The position numbers and the translations under genes were made by a program. Under the pieces are notes generated by a model. The model ran no database searches and was not told where the DNA came from. It was given only the letters and a program-made list of their open reading frames with translations. A stretch of DNA of 64,000 nt from Stichopus chloronotus (taxonomy: Eukaryota > Echinodermata > Holothuroidea > Aspidochirotida > Stichopodidae): contig CM037833.1 of NCBI GenBank assembly GCA_021234535.1, positions 23,528,918-23,592,917 of the forward strand, given 5' to 3'. Of the stretch, positions 24,344 to 34,660 are shown in pieces (positions within the stretch are counted from its first letter, which is position 1; each line of letters opens with the position of its first letter).

Positions 24344-27300
24344 TTAACCTTGACTTACAATATCCAGCATTGCCCTACATATGGCATCGGAGTTTCCTTC
24401 AAACTCCTTCTTAATAGCTACTAAAAACTTTGCCTTTGCAACCCAACTCGGGTTACCAAGCTCGTTATACTCCATGACTGCTGGTGCCCTAGTCTCCCTC
24501 GTTGATCTTCTGATATCATTATTACCCCTCACCAGAGTGTCATCCGAAACATTTACAGATACTGACTGCTTGTCTAACACACCCTGTGTACACTTAGGTA
24601 ATGTATCATTATTACAATGAAGCTCTGCAGGAGTTGAGACCTCAACCTCTTCAGGCACTTCGGCTGCAGTATCAGCCTCACAGCTAACTGGGGTGGGACT
24701 GGGGATAAATGCAGGCGCATCCGGTCTAAGCGCAGGGTAACTCCCTGGGGAAGGCGGAGGATCCACCACCAAAAGTACTTCCTCCTCTGGGACCTCCTCC
24801 CCTTCACTAATAACATCACTGGTCCCCTGTTCGCACTGGTTGGGTGGCGTCTTCTTGTTGGGACTCCCCTTAGTGGGGATTTCGGCGCTGAGCCGGGGAA
24901 GAAACGAGATTGGTAACAGGAGATTCCTGTGAAGGGTGCGTTCACCTTTCCTAGAGTTTTCTGGGCGCACAACATATACTGGAATACTTTCATTTGGTTT
25001 TCTCACAACTATGTACGGATCATTCTCCCATTTATCGGCTAGCTTCTGTTTTCCCCTTATCGAAACATTCTTTACCAGCACCCGATCACCTGGATTTAGT
25101 TCAAACTCCCTTGCTTTCTTGTCATATTCTGCCTTATTTGCTGCTCCCGCTTTGCCCATCTCCGCCGCGGCTGCTCTGTATGAATAATCCATACGTTGGC
25201 GCAACTGCTCTGCGTACTCATGCTGGTTGCGTCTCGAAATTTCGGTTCGAGGTATTCCCATAGCTAGATCGATCGGAAGCAGCGGATTTCTACCAAACAT
25301 TAAATAATACGGGGAATAACCAGTAGACGCATGTTTGGTTGCGTTATAAGCATGACATAAAGGACTTACGTAGTCCTTCCAATTAGACTTCTTATCCTCA
25401 CTGAGGGTCCCTAGCATATTGAGTAGTGTGCGATTGAATCGTTCGCAAATCGGGTTCCCTTGGGGGTGATACGGGGTTGTTCGCGACTTCTTAATGCCTG
25501 CGATGCGACAGAGATGTGCAATTATCTCACTTTCAAAGTTCTGCCCTTGATCCGAGTGCAGGCGCGCGGGAAAGCCGTAGAGCATGAAGAAATTCTCAAA
25601 TAGGACTCTCGCGGTTGTGCGCGCAGTTTGGTCACGAGTAGGAAAAGCCTGGGCGTATTTCGTGAAATGGTCCGTAACCACTAGTACATGCTCATACCCT
25701 CCCTTTGAACGTTCCAAGGACAAATAATCTACACATACTAGTTCCATTGGTGAGGAAGTTTTGATGTTTACCAGAGGTGCAACTGGTATACCCCCATAGC
25801 CCGCCTTTCTCCGTAAGCACCGACCACACTCCCGAACCCAATTCGTCACATCCCTAGCCATCCCAGGCCAGTAGAACCTCTCCCTAACTAGGTCTAGTGA
25901 TCTCTCCACCCCCTGGTGACCGAGGTCATCGTGCAGCCCCTTCAGGGCGGCTTCCCTAAGGGATTCCGGCAAAACAACTTGCAGCCCCCTGCCGCTATTG
26001 CTGTTCTGCCTCTCCCTATGTAGCACGCCCTGAACTAATTTAAGCTTTTTGAACTCCCGCAGGTAGACCTTGAGTTCGAACCCCTCAACGCTATCAGTTG
26101 GTGGCTCGCGTCCCCTAGATAACCAGTCTATCACTTGGGATATGCTCTGGTCGCTGCGTTGCGCCTTCTCCCACTCCACTTTGGAGACTTTTTCTAGGTT
26201 GACTCCCCCGCCCCCCGTGCCGAACTCAGGGGGTACGGCCTTAATGCCCATCCCGATAGCTTCAACGAGTTTGGTGGACCTGCCTACAGAATGATACCCA
26301 CATAAGGCCTGTACCGTGTCTGGTGGTAAATACTGTGTGTATGAGTCCTGGTCACATTGGGTGAAATCGTCGGGGGTGGTGTTGTGGGGGCGTCGTGACA
26401 GCGCGTCAGCATCGATATTAGTCCTTCCAGGTCGGTATTTAATGGAAAAGTCGAAAGCGGCTAGGCTGGCCAACCACCTGTGGCCGGTCGCATCGAGTTT
26501 GGCAGTACTTAATACATAAGTCAGCGGATTATTATCAGTCCTGACTTCAAATTTACCTCCATACAAATAGTCGTAGAATTTGTCTACGACCGCCCATTTT
26601 AACGCGAGGAATTCTAACTTGTGAGCGGGATAGTTTCTTTCCCCCTTCGACAAGCACCGGCTTGCGTACGCAATAACTCGCTCTTTGCCATCTTGCAGCT
26701 GGTAGAGGGCAGCCCCCAGGCCACTTCCACTCGCGTCAACGTGCAGTATGAAAGGTTTTTCATAGTCCGCGTACCCTAGTATAGGAGGTGTAGTCAGTCG
26801 TCGAATCAGTAAGTCAAAGGCCACCTGGCACTCGTCTGTCCAGTCTACAGGTCTATTCTTTCTATACGAGCGCTTACCCTTCTTGTCCTTGTCTGGTTTC
26901 GCTTCGTCCCCGGTCAATGCATGTAAGGGCCGTGCAATCTTTGAATAACCCTCGACGAACCTACGGTAGTAGCCCGCAAACCCTAAGAAAGACCTAACGT
27001 CGCCCACCGTCTTAGGAACCGGCCAAGATTTTAACGCTATTAACTTTTCCGGGTCGGTCTCCACCCCATTCGCCGACACAACATGCCCTAAATAATTAAC
27101 GCGGTCCTTGAACCACTGACATTTTGAAACCTTAAGTTTTAGTCCATAGTCAGACAGCCTTGAAAACACCGCTTCGATGCGTTTTAAGTGTTCCTCAAAC
27201 GTATCAGAGAAGATTATTATGTCGTCTAGGTAAACAATACATTGTCGAAAGTTTAAGTCGGTCATACACTGTTCCATTAGTCTTTGGAAACTTGCGGGAG

Positions 27301-28861
27301 CATTAGTCAGGCCAAATGCCATTCTATTGCACTCGTACAGTCCAAGGGGAGGGGGAAGGGTAAATGCGGTCTTAGCCTTGTCCGTTTCTTTCACCTCAAT
27401 TTGCCAGTACCCCGACCGTAAATCAAGTGAGGTGAACCACTTTGCCCCTCCTAGCACATTCAAGGTCTCTTCTATACGAGGCAGAGCATATGAATCTTTC
27501 ACAGTCCGGGCATTTAGTTTTCTAAAGTCGATGCAAAACCGTAGGCTCCCATCCTTTTTCCGTGCCAGGACTACAGGACTAGCCCAGGGGGACCGTGACT
27601 CCCGAATAACCCCTGCCTCTAGCATGTCCCGAACATGCTCCTGAACCTCACGAAACATCGACGGGGGTATGTGCCTGTATCGTTCCTTGAACGGACTGTC
27701 ATTAGTCAGAGGAATTTCATGGTTGACTGACTTTGCACAACCGAGATCTGTGCTGTTCTTCGAAAACACGTGGATCCATCTAGCACACAGATCACGCACT
27801 GCATCTTTCTGGTCGGCAGTCAGTCTAGAATCAGACACGTCAATTTCGTCAATTTGGTCAGAATCATCTAGGGGGTCAGTCCGTCCTTGTCGTGCAGGCG
27901 GGTTCACATGAACCCGCGAACAGTGAGCTGGTACGCTGCTTGGGTCCCCAACCCACGTGGCACTCTCTATACTTCCTAAAATAGCACGGGGGTTAACGTA
28001 CGAGTCGCGTCGGGAATTATTGTGTACTAGTATGGGTACTGTCACAGTCGAGTCGTCAGTCTGTGTGATCACGGAGGGGGTTACTACAAGGGATTTGGGG
28101 AGGTGTGTCTTAGCAGGGTCAACGACCAATAATGTCCCTAATGGCACTTGACGATCAAAGGTCACTCGACCATTAAGAGTAATAAATTGCCCAGCTTTAA
28201 CGCACACCGGTAGGGTGTTAGCCGCTCTTACTCTACCTACCACACCGCCCCTTCTTCCACGCCTTTCCTCTATGGCGAGGAAACGGTAAGCAAAGTACCA
28301 GGCATCGTTGAGTGTTGCCCTCTGCATAAACCGCGACCCATAAGTGCCTCTACATTGACGTCGGCAAAGTTTGATTAAGTTGGTACCCACCACAACGGGC
28401 ACTTTTTTGTTGTAGTGGGTATCCCTAACTACGAGCGCTAATACTACCTTAGTGTCCCCACACCCGTCAACTGCCTCGGGAAATGAAATATTTAAAGCTA
28501 CGCACCCAAGGAAAGGGACACACTGTCCCGAAGCCCCCTCTAAACTAATTAGGTCCCCTAGCGGTATGATCGGGGATGGTGCCACATAGTTTTCATAAAA
28601 ATCTTCGCTTACCGTAGTGACTTGCGACCCCGTGTCAACAAGACAAACACAGTCCACCCCATCCACTACCGCTGGGCTTTCGTTTGAATCCCCAACTATT
28701 TCTCGTATTAGTTGACTTCTGTCGGGTCTAGTCGGTGGATTCTTACAAAAATATTTCATGGGACCTACTGCCCGACCCCCGGCAGGATCCCTCCCTCGTT
28801 TAAATCCTTTAACTGGGGTGGAGCGTCCCGCGAGGAACTGGATGGGGACTGTGTCGGACAA
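24344..28861 (-). CDS. Ty3/Gypsy pol polyprotein (protease, RT, RNase H, integrase)
   Basis: This frame has 1505 codons from its first ATG, but it lies in the -1 frame of gag and is probably entered by frameshifting near 28798-28804. Domain landmarks, numbered from that ATG: aspartic protease DTG at 76-78; reverse transcriptase with LDLRSGYWQ (D480) and YLDD (544-547); RNase H with HVDAS (D709), E750 and D776; integrase zinc site H977, H982, C1012, C1015; and integrase core D1045, D1104, E1140 (a DD35E triad). A GPY/F-like segment follows with GDRVLVKN, then an acidic, Pro-rich tail. All catalytic residues are present and no stop or frameshift interrupts the frame. No chromodomain was recognised. 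Confidence 0.96.
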   Translation of the reverse strand: MSDTVPIQFLAGRSTPVKGFKRGRDPAGGRAVGPMKYFCKNPPTRPDRSQLIREIVGDSNESPAVVDGVDCVCLVDTGSQVTTVSEDFYENYVAPSPIIPLGDLISLEGASGQCVPFLGCVALNISFPEAVDGCGDTKVVLALVVRDTHYNKKVPVVVGTNLIKLCRRQCRGTYGSRFMQRATLNDAWYFAYRFLAIEERRGRRGGVVGRVRAANTLPVCVKAGQFITLNGRVTFDRQVPLGTLLVVDPAKTHLPKSLVVTPSVITQTDDSTVTVPILVHNNSRRDSYVNPRAILGSIESATWVGDPSSVPAHCSRVHVNPPARQGRTDPLDDSDQIDEIDVSDSRLTADQKDAVRDLCARWIHVFSKNSTDLGCAKSVNHEIPLTNDSPFKERYRHIPPSMFREVQEHVRDMLEAGVIRESRSPWASPVVLARKKDGSLRFCIDFRKLNARTVKDSYALPRIEETLNVLGGAKWFTSLDLRSGYWQIEVKETDKAKTAFTLPPPLGLYECNRMAFGLTNAPASFQRLMEQCMTDLNFRQCIVYLDDIIIFSDTFEEHLKRIEAVFSRLSDYGLKLKVSKCQWFKDRVNYLGHVVSANGVETDPEKLIALKSWPVPKTVGDVRSFLGFAGYYRRFVEGYSKIARPLHALTGDEAKPDKDKKGKRSYRKNRPVDWTDECQVAFDLLIRRLTTPPILGYADYEKPFILHVDASGSGLGAALYQLQDGKERVIAYASRCLSKGERNYPAHKLEFLALKWAVVDKFYDYLYGGKFEVRTDNNPLTYVLSTAKLDATGHRWLASLAAFDFSIKYRPGRTNIDADALSRRPHNTTPDDFTQCDQDSYTQYLPPDTVQALCGYHSVGRSTKLVEAIGMGIKAVPPEFGTGGGGVNLEKVSKVEWEKAQRSDQSISQVIDWLSRGREPPTDSVEGFELKVYLREFKKLKLVQGVLHRERQNSNSGRGLQVVLPESLREAALKGLHDDLGHQGVERSLDLVRERFYWPGMARDVTNWVRECGRCLRRKAGYGGIPVAPLVNIKTSSPMELVCVDYLSLERSKGGYEHVLVVTDHFTKYAQAFPTRDQTARTTARVLFENFFMLYGFPARLHSDQGQNFESEIIAHLCRIAGIKKSRTTPYHPQGNPICERFNRTLLNMLGTLSEDKKSNWKDYVSPLCHAYNATKHASTGYSPYYLMFGRNPLLPIDLAMGIPRTEISRRNQHEYAEQLRQRMDYSYRAAAAEMGKAGAANKAEYDKKAREFELNPGDRVLVKNVSIRGKQKLADKWENDPYIVVRKPNESIPVYVVRPENSRKGERTLHRNLLLPISFLPRLSAEIPTKGSPNKKTPPNQCEQGTSDVISEGEEVPEEEVLLVVDPPPSPGSYPALRPDAPAFIPSPTPVSCEADTAAEVPEEVEVSTPAELHCNNDTLPKCTQGVLDKQSVSVNVSDDTLVRGNNDIRRSTRETRAPAVMEYNELGNPSWVAKAKFLVAIKKEFEGNSDAICRAMLDIVSQG
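28760..28804 (-). promoter_or_regulatory. -1 ribosomal frameshift signal between gag and pol
   Basis: On the minus strand the heptamer T TTA AAC (28804-28798) sits in the correct phase for the gag frame. A 6-nt spacer (28797-28792) follows, then a stem-loop: GGGATC (28791-28786) pairs with GGTCCC (28765-28760, one G-U pair), and CTGCC (28785-28781) pairs with GGCAG (28772-28768), with an 8-nt loop and a UA bulge. The gag stop TAG (28767-28765) lies in the structure. Slippage by one base places ribosomes in the pol frame. Seen: heptamer, phase, spacing and pairing. Inferred: activity. Confidence 0.85.
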
Positions 28862-29865
28862 TCCCTCGCGAAGTGCCCCTGGCCCCTACACCGGAAGCAT
28901 GTGACTGTACCACTTCTTCTCTCTCCCTTCGGTATTATTGGTCCCCCCTCCTTATTTAGCTTGCCCTCTATATTGGCAATTTTATTGCTTAAGGCGTGAA
29001 GCATTTTCTTCAGCTCTGCTAGTTCTGTCCCCTCTGCACCCCCTTCTTCTGTTCGAATTACATTATGCTGGGCATGTAGCTTCTGTCCCAGCTTTTGTTT
29101 CCTGTAGGTCTCCTCAACCTCCTTCTCCACCAGCCTAGCTTTTCGGACCAATTCGCTGAACGGCCCAGACCCTTCCCGCTCTATCCTAATCGCATTACGC
29201 ACGCGCTCGTCCCTCAGTCCTTTCCAGAACTGGGCACGCAGTGCAGGGTCCGGTTGGCCTAATCCTATGCCGCCCTTCGCAGCCGCTCGTGAAAACGCCA
29301 ATTCTAAGTCCCGGGCGAACTTAGCTACCGAATCGCTGGCTTCCTGCTTCATACCCCAGAAGCGTTGGACTAGGGAAGTACCGTCCTCCACCGCGCCATA
29401 GAATCCGTCTAATTTATCGACTATGGCGTCGACGGAGACAGCACCCCCCATACTGTCCGCCACCTCACACGCATCGCTGCGAAGGGACCTCCTAACCGCG
29501 GTAAGCAGTAAACTTTCCTTATACGCACCGCTAGCGCGCAGCTGCATCACTTCCGACTTCCACTGTCGAAAGGTGACCGCCCCCTTACTCTCCTCTCCTG
29601 AAAACAACGAAATACGGGGCAGGTACGCCGGGCCCTCCCACACGACAGGATGGTGTGTTGGGGTAGTGACAGGGGGAGGACCCATAGGGGTCAGTACAGG
29701 TGGGGATTCCGGAGCCTCTGGGGGTTCCACCCGATATCCTAAGGACTCTACTGCCTTAACAAGTTGACCCCTCAACTCCTGGTTTTCACCTATATTAAAT
29801 TCTTTTAGGACTTCTGATAATCCTTTAACTGGCTCTGTCGTATCTATGCCATCTGCCCTATCCAT
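28765..29865 (-). CDS. Ty3/Gypsy gag (capsid and CCHC nucleocapsid)
   Basis: 366 codons. Residues about 80-250 contain LPRISLFSGEE, TFRQWKSEV and WKGLRDERVRNAI, the pattern of the Ty3/Gypsy gag capsid that was also domesticated as PNMA-type proteins. A coiled-coil-like Lys/Glu/Leu-rich stretch follows at about 281-303. A single zinc knuckle CX2CX4HX4C lies at C323, C326, H331, C336. It would form the particle shell and bind element RNA. The start is the first ATG after a leader of about 220 nt from the LTR. The stop overlaps pol. Confidence 0.95.
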   Translation of the reverse strand: MDRADGIDTTEPVKGLSEVLKEFNIGENQELRGQLVKAVESLGYRVEPPEAPESPPVLTPMGPPPVTTPTHHPVVWEGPAYLPRISLFSGEESKGAVTFRQWKSEVMQLRASGAYKESLLLTAVRRSLRSDACEVADSMGGAVSVDAIVDKLDGFYGAVEDGTSLVQRFWGMKQEASDSVAKFARDLELAFSRAAAKGGIGLGQPDPALRAQFWKGLRDERVRNAIRIEREGSGPFSELVRKARLVEKEVEETYRKQKLGQKLHAQHNVIRTEEGGAEGTELAELKKMLHALSNKIANIEGKLNKEGGPIIPKGERRSGTVTCFRCRGQGHFARDCPTQSPSSSSRDAPPQLKDLNEGGILPGVGQ

Positions 29866-30064
29866 ACTGGGAAATTAGCAAAATTAAACAAGCAATTCTT
29901 TCGTAAGAATATAAGCCTAACAACTAGTCGCCTAAACAATACGAACCAAATGTAAAATACGGTTAAGTTAAAAGACAATACCTTAACGTGTAACAGTAAA
30001 ATGAAATTATACGTCTTAGCACAATATATACAATAAAGTTCTCAACTGGAAATCGGAACCATGC

Positions 30065-30086
30065 AGTCCCTAATATCGGGCGCCGA
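30065..30086 (-). other. Primer binding site, tRNA-Lys-like
   Basis: Two nt inside the 5' LTR the minus strand reads GGCGCCCGA, then four bases, then AGGGACT. The tRNA-Lys-type site known from retroelements is the same two blocks with two bases between. The match is good but has a 2-nt insertion and lacks the usual leading TGG. Confidence 0.65.
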
Positions 30087-31574
30087 TGTAGCACACGCCT
30101 TCTTTGGTCCAGCGCGTGGGTATTTATTAAATATACCAAAATGAAGGGAGGGGTTAATCCTCTACTGGACTGTATGATTTGACGATTTCGCAAACACTAA
30201 TAATCAGATCACAACAAAGGGAAACTAGGGTAGGGGGCGACTAGAATATGTATTTGTTATAATGGGGACATAAATTATTTTAAAAGAAGTTCAATTGTCA
30301 CAGTGGGGTATGATTAAGGGGGTTTGGCTGATCTGACTACGTCACCGTGGTTGGTAGAGATTCTTCTCGTTGTACCTTCCCTCTGTCCTCGCCGTCTAGT
30401 ACCAGCTGAACCAGTTCCGATAACAAACAACTCCACAAGCTCCACGAATGTAATTAAATGAAATAAATGCTAAAGGGTTCCTTCCGATTCACGCCAACGC
30501 ACTATAGATTCGAGGGGCGCATCTAAGACCCCGATGCAGCTACGTCGAATGGGGGTCCGCACTTCCCCAAGAAAGAGTTACGCTGGGTGCGTTTAATTTC
30601 AACTCCTCAAATAAAGTGAAAACACGACGTAAAAGTTACCGGACTCTTTATTTCCGATCTCCACGTGGAATAGACAAATACGGAATAGTAATAATAATAC
30701 GGAATAAGCTTGCTATCTGCAAGGGTATGTAATTTATTCTCCCGGCCTCTTCTTCGGGCCAAATTACTATAATAAAAATAATTTCACCACTTGCACAAAT
30801 CCTTCTGATTGTGAAGCGAACCTTAAAGACACAATCCTCTTGAAAGCAGCAAAAACTTGTCTAAGTCGGTCTCAACTTGGCAGCAGAAATCAATATGCTT
30901 GAAAGCTACCTTAAAATGTGAGCAACCCTCCAGTGCGGAAGTCAACTGGGTTCTCCACTTAATTTAATTCATGCACTTAGTATTTAAGGGAACTCTCCCT
31001 ATAGCAAACCCTATGTATAGTACATGTACAATACACTCATATTGCATACCACTGTATACCATGTAACTTTCAGGGATGGGCTGCTTTTCCAAAACAAATG
31101 GCATATCAACCAATGAAGTGAGTCTTCTAGATAAAATAAATTGACCATTGGCCAGAGCTACATGCTTCATATTAATTAGGTCACATACATGACACATTCT
31201 GACTCACTACCATGTCCTCTGAGGATTCATGAGCTAAACCAGTCATCCCTTTGTCCCAATTTGGCAATAAACCATACACTCCCTGCTTAACCACCAAGAT
31301 GATAAACAACTAGTTTTAAGCCTCTCACAGAAAGGAGACAACAAACCCCATTTTCAAGACTCTAATCCCTCTGGTGAACAAAGAAGAAGTTTTACTGGGA
31401 AAGGACACGGTCACTGACCCTCACTAATGTTTACTTGGAAAGATGACAAACAGTATATAAGAACAGAAAGAGAACAAAGTTAAGAGTTAGTGGTCTAATG
31501 CACATTACAAAAAAACCCCAACCGGAACAGGTTGAACACAAATATTCCACTTGTGAAATTCCCCCTATTTCACA
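30087..31574 (-). repeat. 5' LTR (1488 bp)
   Basis: Same sequence as 22709-24196 as far as could be read, with TG...CA ends. In the element's orientation it lies upstream of gag and should carry the promoter. The counterpart of the AATAAA signal is at 30647-30652. Confidence 0.96.
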
Positions 31575-31578
31575 GTAG
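31575..31578. repeat. Target-site duplication, right (GTAG)
   Basis: Pairs with GTAG at 22705-22708. Removing the element would leave tacagtagcatgcag as the original site. Confidence 0.75.
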
Positions 31579-33004
31579 CATGCAGTTTAACTTACATTAC
31601 AACTGATTCGTAATACGGGTAGACACTTCCTAGTCGGCTTCCTTTTCCTGCAGTATATAGTGTTTGCTTCACAGCAAACCGTGCTCAATAAGTTTCTCAT
31701 GATTCACCTTTTAACCTTCGATCACAATATACATGCAGCAGTGTAAATCCACTGTACTGGGCTAGGCCTACTGTATGAACTGGCTGTGACGCACAAGACG
31801 TACTATTACTAAGACTGGCTGAGGAGGAAATGTACAAGTGCGTAGCTAGACGCTACAGACGTGGTTTGAGAAGTTCCTTTATAGTGCTTTTTCAAAAATT
31901 ATTGTCTTAAATGTATGACATCTCTCAGAAATCGTAGCCTTTAGCCACCTGGGATGCAGTTATTAGTTTTATTTTACTCGATGCAGAATTCGATCTAGAA
32001 TTGACCAATAAACGGTAGGTCTTCCTCATCAAATCAGTGCAAAATTGTGCTTCTCAACCCATACATACCATTAAGGTCTACGTATATACACACATGAGGG
32101 TGTAGAACTAGGCAAATTTGCAAATACTCAGTTGTGGTATTTCATACTCCACTAATTACTGTTTTCAGCTTTATCATATTATATTAAGACAAGTTCCGCC
32201 TGATGTATGAAAAAAAAATAAAAACGATCGGCAGATAGCCCATACCACTTAGACATACCTATAAACTAAGTTGTCTATTACGAGAATGTATTGCAGTGTA
32301 GATGGCCTCAGTGTTGCTTACATGTAGAATTGAATTGGTAGCCAGATTTCAGTGAAAACCAACTGGCAACCTTACACCTTTGTATCATGGGGGTAATGCC
32401 CCCCAGTCAGGGCCTTTTCCTCCCAGTTGTCCCTTCACTCAGCCTCCTGAAGTATAGTGTCCTTTCAGGAGTTTTCAAGTCAAAATAATTCACAAATAGA
32501 TTTCCTCCCTGTCAATGATGGGTTTTCATTTGGCTAGGTACTTAGGCTACTATTTCTGTTTTGTTTTCATTATTTCGTCCTTGTATACATTGGCATTGCT
32601 GTTTGTTTGATGTATGTTTTGTTTTTTTCTGACATGCTAAGAGAAATTTTCTTACTGTACGTAGTTGTGAACACATCCTTCTAAACATTATGTACCTGCT
32701 GGTATATGCTCGATGTATAAACTGAAAGTGTAACAGATACATGTGTATACATTCTCTGTGAATATACTGTACATATTGCATTCACCTTTCCGTTTTAAGA
32801 AAAGTGTTAAAAGTGTTAAGAGATTGCTAATAAGTAGCTTTTACACATATTGTCACTTTCCAACTTTTAATGTCAGCTAAGAAGAGTAATATCCAAATAA
32901 GCCTAGCGTGCATTAAAGTCATTTGGAATATTTGCTTTGGAGAATGCATTATGGATCAACATACACCTATCCTGAGACTTAATTTTTTACCTAGAGGTTT
33001 GTTG

Positions 33005-33110
33005 AAACCACAGAACCTCCGGGGGCTTTGCCCCCTGGATCCTCACCATGGCTTTGCCCCTAGACCCACCAGGGGTCCTAAGGCGAGCCCTTGTCCCACC
33101 CGGTAAGTAA
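33005..33110 (+). repeat. GC-rich repeat fragment with self-complementary core
   Basis: ccgggggctttgccccctgg folds into a short GC hairpin. It is followed by further ggctttgcccct and accaggggtcc pieces. The composition contrasts sharply with the AT-rich flanks, suggesting a fragment of a mobile repeat. The family was not identified. Confidence 0.45.
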
Positions 33111-33932
33111 CACGTCTCTCAATGCGCGCTAAAATTTTTGCTCCTCAAACATTCTTTAAACTTTTCAAATCCTGGTGCCGCCACTGCTTTGTATCCTTCA
33201 TTATTTGTGTTAATGTTATCCTAGCGGGTAAGGTTGCCCTAGGGTCATGTATTTAGTACGTATATGTGCTGGAAATTTTTAGAATGATATAAGCTGGAAC
33301 CAGCATTTCAGCCATGACCTATAGCAGCACTCGAAGACGATCGCAGTCATACCTAGTTGATCTCCATGTTAAATACATAGGTCGTCCTAGTGTTAAGTAT
33401 ACACTATTACTATGTTGGCACACCGAATGACCATATTGTCTTAGGTTGGCGTTCTATACAGTAGGAAACAAGAAAGCCAAGAGGCTTCGAAATATCTTTC
33501 CGCTAATAGACCTGCATGATTTTTTACCCTTTGCAACACATTCTGTAGTAACCACAGATTCCCTCATTTGCGTGACTTGTAATAACGCAAAACAAATATT
33601 GTGCAACTAACTTTTCACTGTACAAATAAAAATCTTTGTCTCAGCTTTTGTTTACTTATATTAATTTTTTAAAACAAAACTCAGAATATCCTTTAAAAAA
33701 AAAAAAAAAAACATTTCCCCTTAAAACTTTACAGGATGGTCCAGAATGATCCAGTCACAAATTTAACTCTTATATGTTTAAGATTTAGTTAATCTAGACA
33801 TTCTGTTGAGAGTTGAAGCAAGCAGGAGTGATCAATCCTCAAAGTGAGGAACAGTCTTTGTGTTCTTCGTGATAGAATTTGATGTTTTGAACTTGAAAAC
33901 AGTGGATCGTATGCGTATAAAGTACTGGTTAT

Positions 33933-34197
33933 GGTACTGGTACGTATTGGGGAAAGTCGCAAAACTGTCATATCTCTCATACGTCCACATTATGATAGCA
34001 CTCGATATTGAAGTATTAAATTTTGTGTAAAGTTCAAAGAAAAATATAAAATGTGTTATCGATGCGAGATAATGACACCACTCCTGCTTACGTCAAGTAA
34101 AATTTTGGTAACAAATGTGGCAATTTCAACTGTTAATATCTCGAGAACTACACATGGAAATTAAATAGAAGTTTTACTATAATGGTCAGATTTACTT
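33933..34197 (+). repeat. Dispersed repeat, copy 1 (partner at 61259-61513)
   Basis: It aligns in the same orientation with the interior of the TTAA-flanked MITE at 61199-61565. Anchors are gtcgcaaaact, gatattg.a.tattaaattt, ctgcttac.tcaagt, ttggtaacaaatgtg and acacatgg. A TIR-like aggatggtc is seen at about 33734, but the right end is lost. Confidence 0.65.
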
Positions 34198-34486
34198 AAA
34201 CATCCAGTAAAGCCTCATTTTTGTTTGTTTTTACTTCTGCGTATTTTCTTAAGCCCTCTGACCCGTGGTTGGAGTAAAATATCCTTAATTCTCTAGATCG
34301 ATTTAATGTTAGTCGAATGTGTACTAATCTAACTTTCTGTAAGCCTTAATGACACACTCAGTAACATTGTAACCATCGGCGTTGGAACTCACAGTGTCGA
34401 TGTTTAGATTTTGTAATGCTTAGAAAATATCTCCAATTTGTTTGTCAGCATTAAATAAGTCTTCCATGAATTTCACTTACATTGTT

Positions 34487-34660
34487 GCCATGTAATTTAT
34501 AAAGTTTTTAAAAATAATGGAGTATGAGTTTTTAAAAAGCCTAAGTTAAATATCTCTCAATCGTGACCGGTTGCGAATTAGAGAATAAAACAAAAATGAT
34601 CGAGAGACCTATTATCTTCTCTTTGTTTTATGCATCATAAAATCTGGCATACGTACGGTA
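34487..34660 (+). repeat. 174-bp direct repeat, copy 1
   Basis: Matches 37016-37189 closely in the same orientation. Shared tracts are gcctaagttaaatatct, gaccggttgcgaattagaga, agacctattatcttctcttt and cgtacggta. The pair encloses the first coding exon of the DED gene. Confidence 0.8.

Larger units (their letters stand above)
22709..31574 (-). mobile_element. Full-length Ty3/Gypsy LTR retrotransposon (8866 bp)
   Basis: The element is complete: LTR, primer binding site, gag, pol (PR-RT-RNaseH-INT, the Ty3/Gypsy order), polypurine tract, LTR, flanked by a short target duplication. The LTRs have equal length and showed no difference when read side by side. Both frames are open to their ends. This suggests very recent insertion and possible present activity. 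No envelope frame is seen. Its base composition is richer in GC than the surrounding DNA. Confidence 0.97.

Noticed and set aside
24381..29767. Many plus-strand frames of 60-115 codons across the retrotransposon
   Set aside because: All are shadows of gag and pol on the opposite strand.
29963..30193. Minus-strand frame spanning the LTR border
   Set aside because: Crosses the LTR/leader boundary upstream of gag and has no domain; chance.
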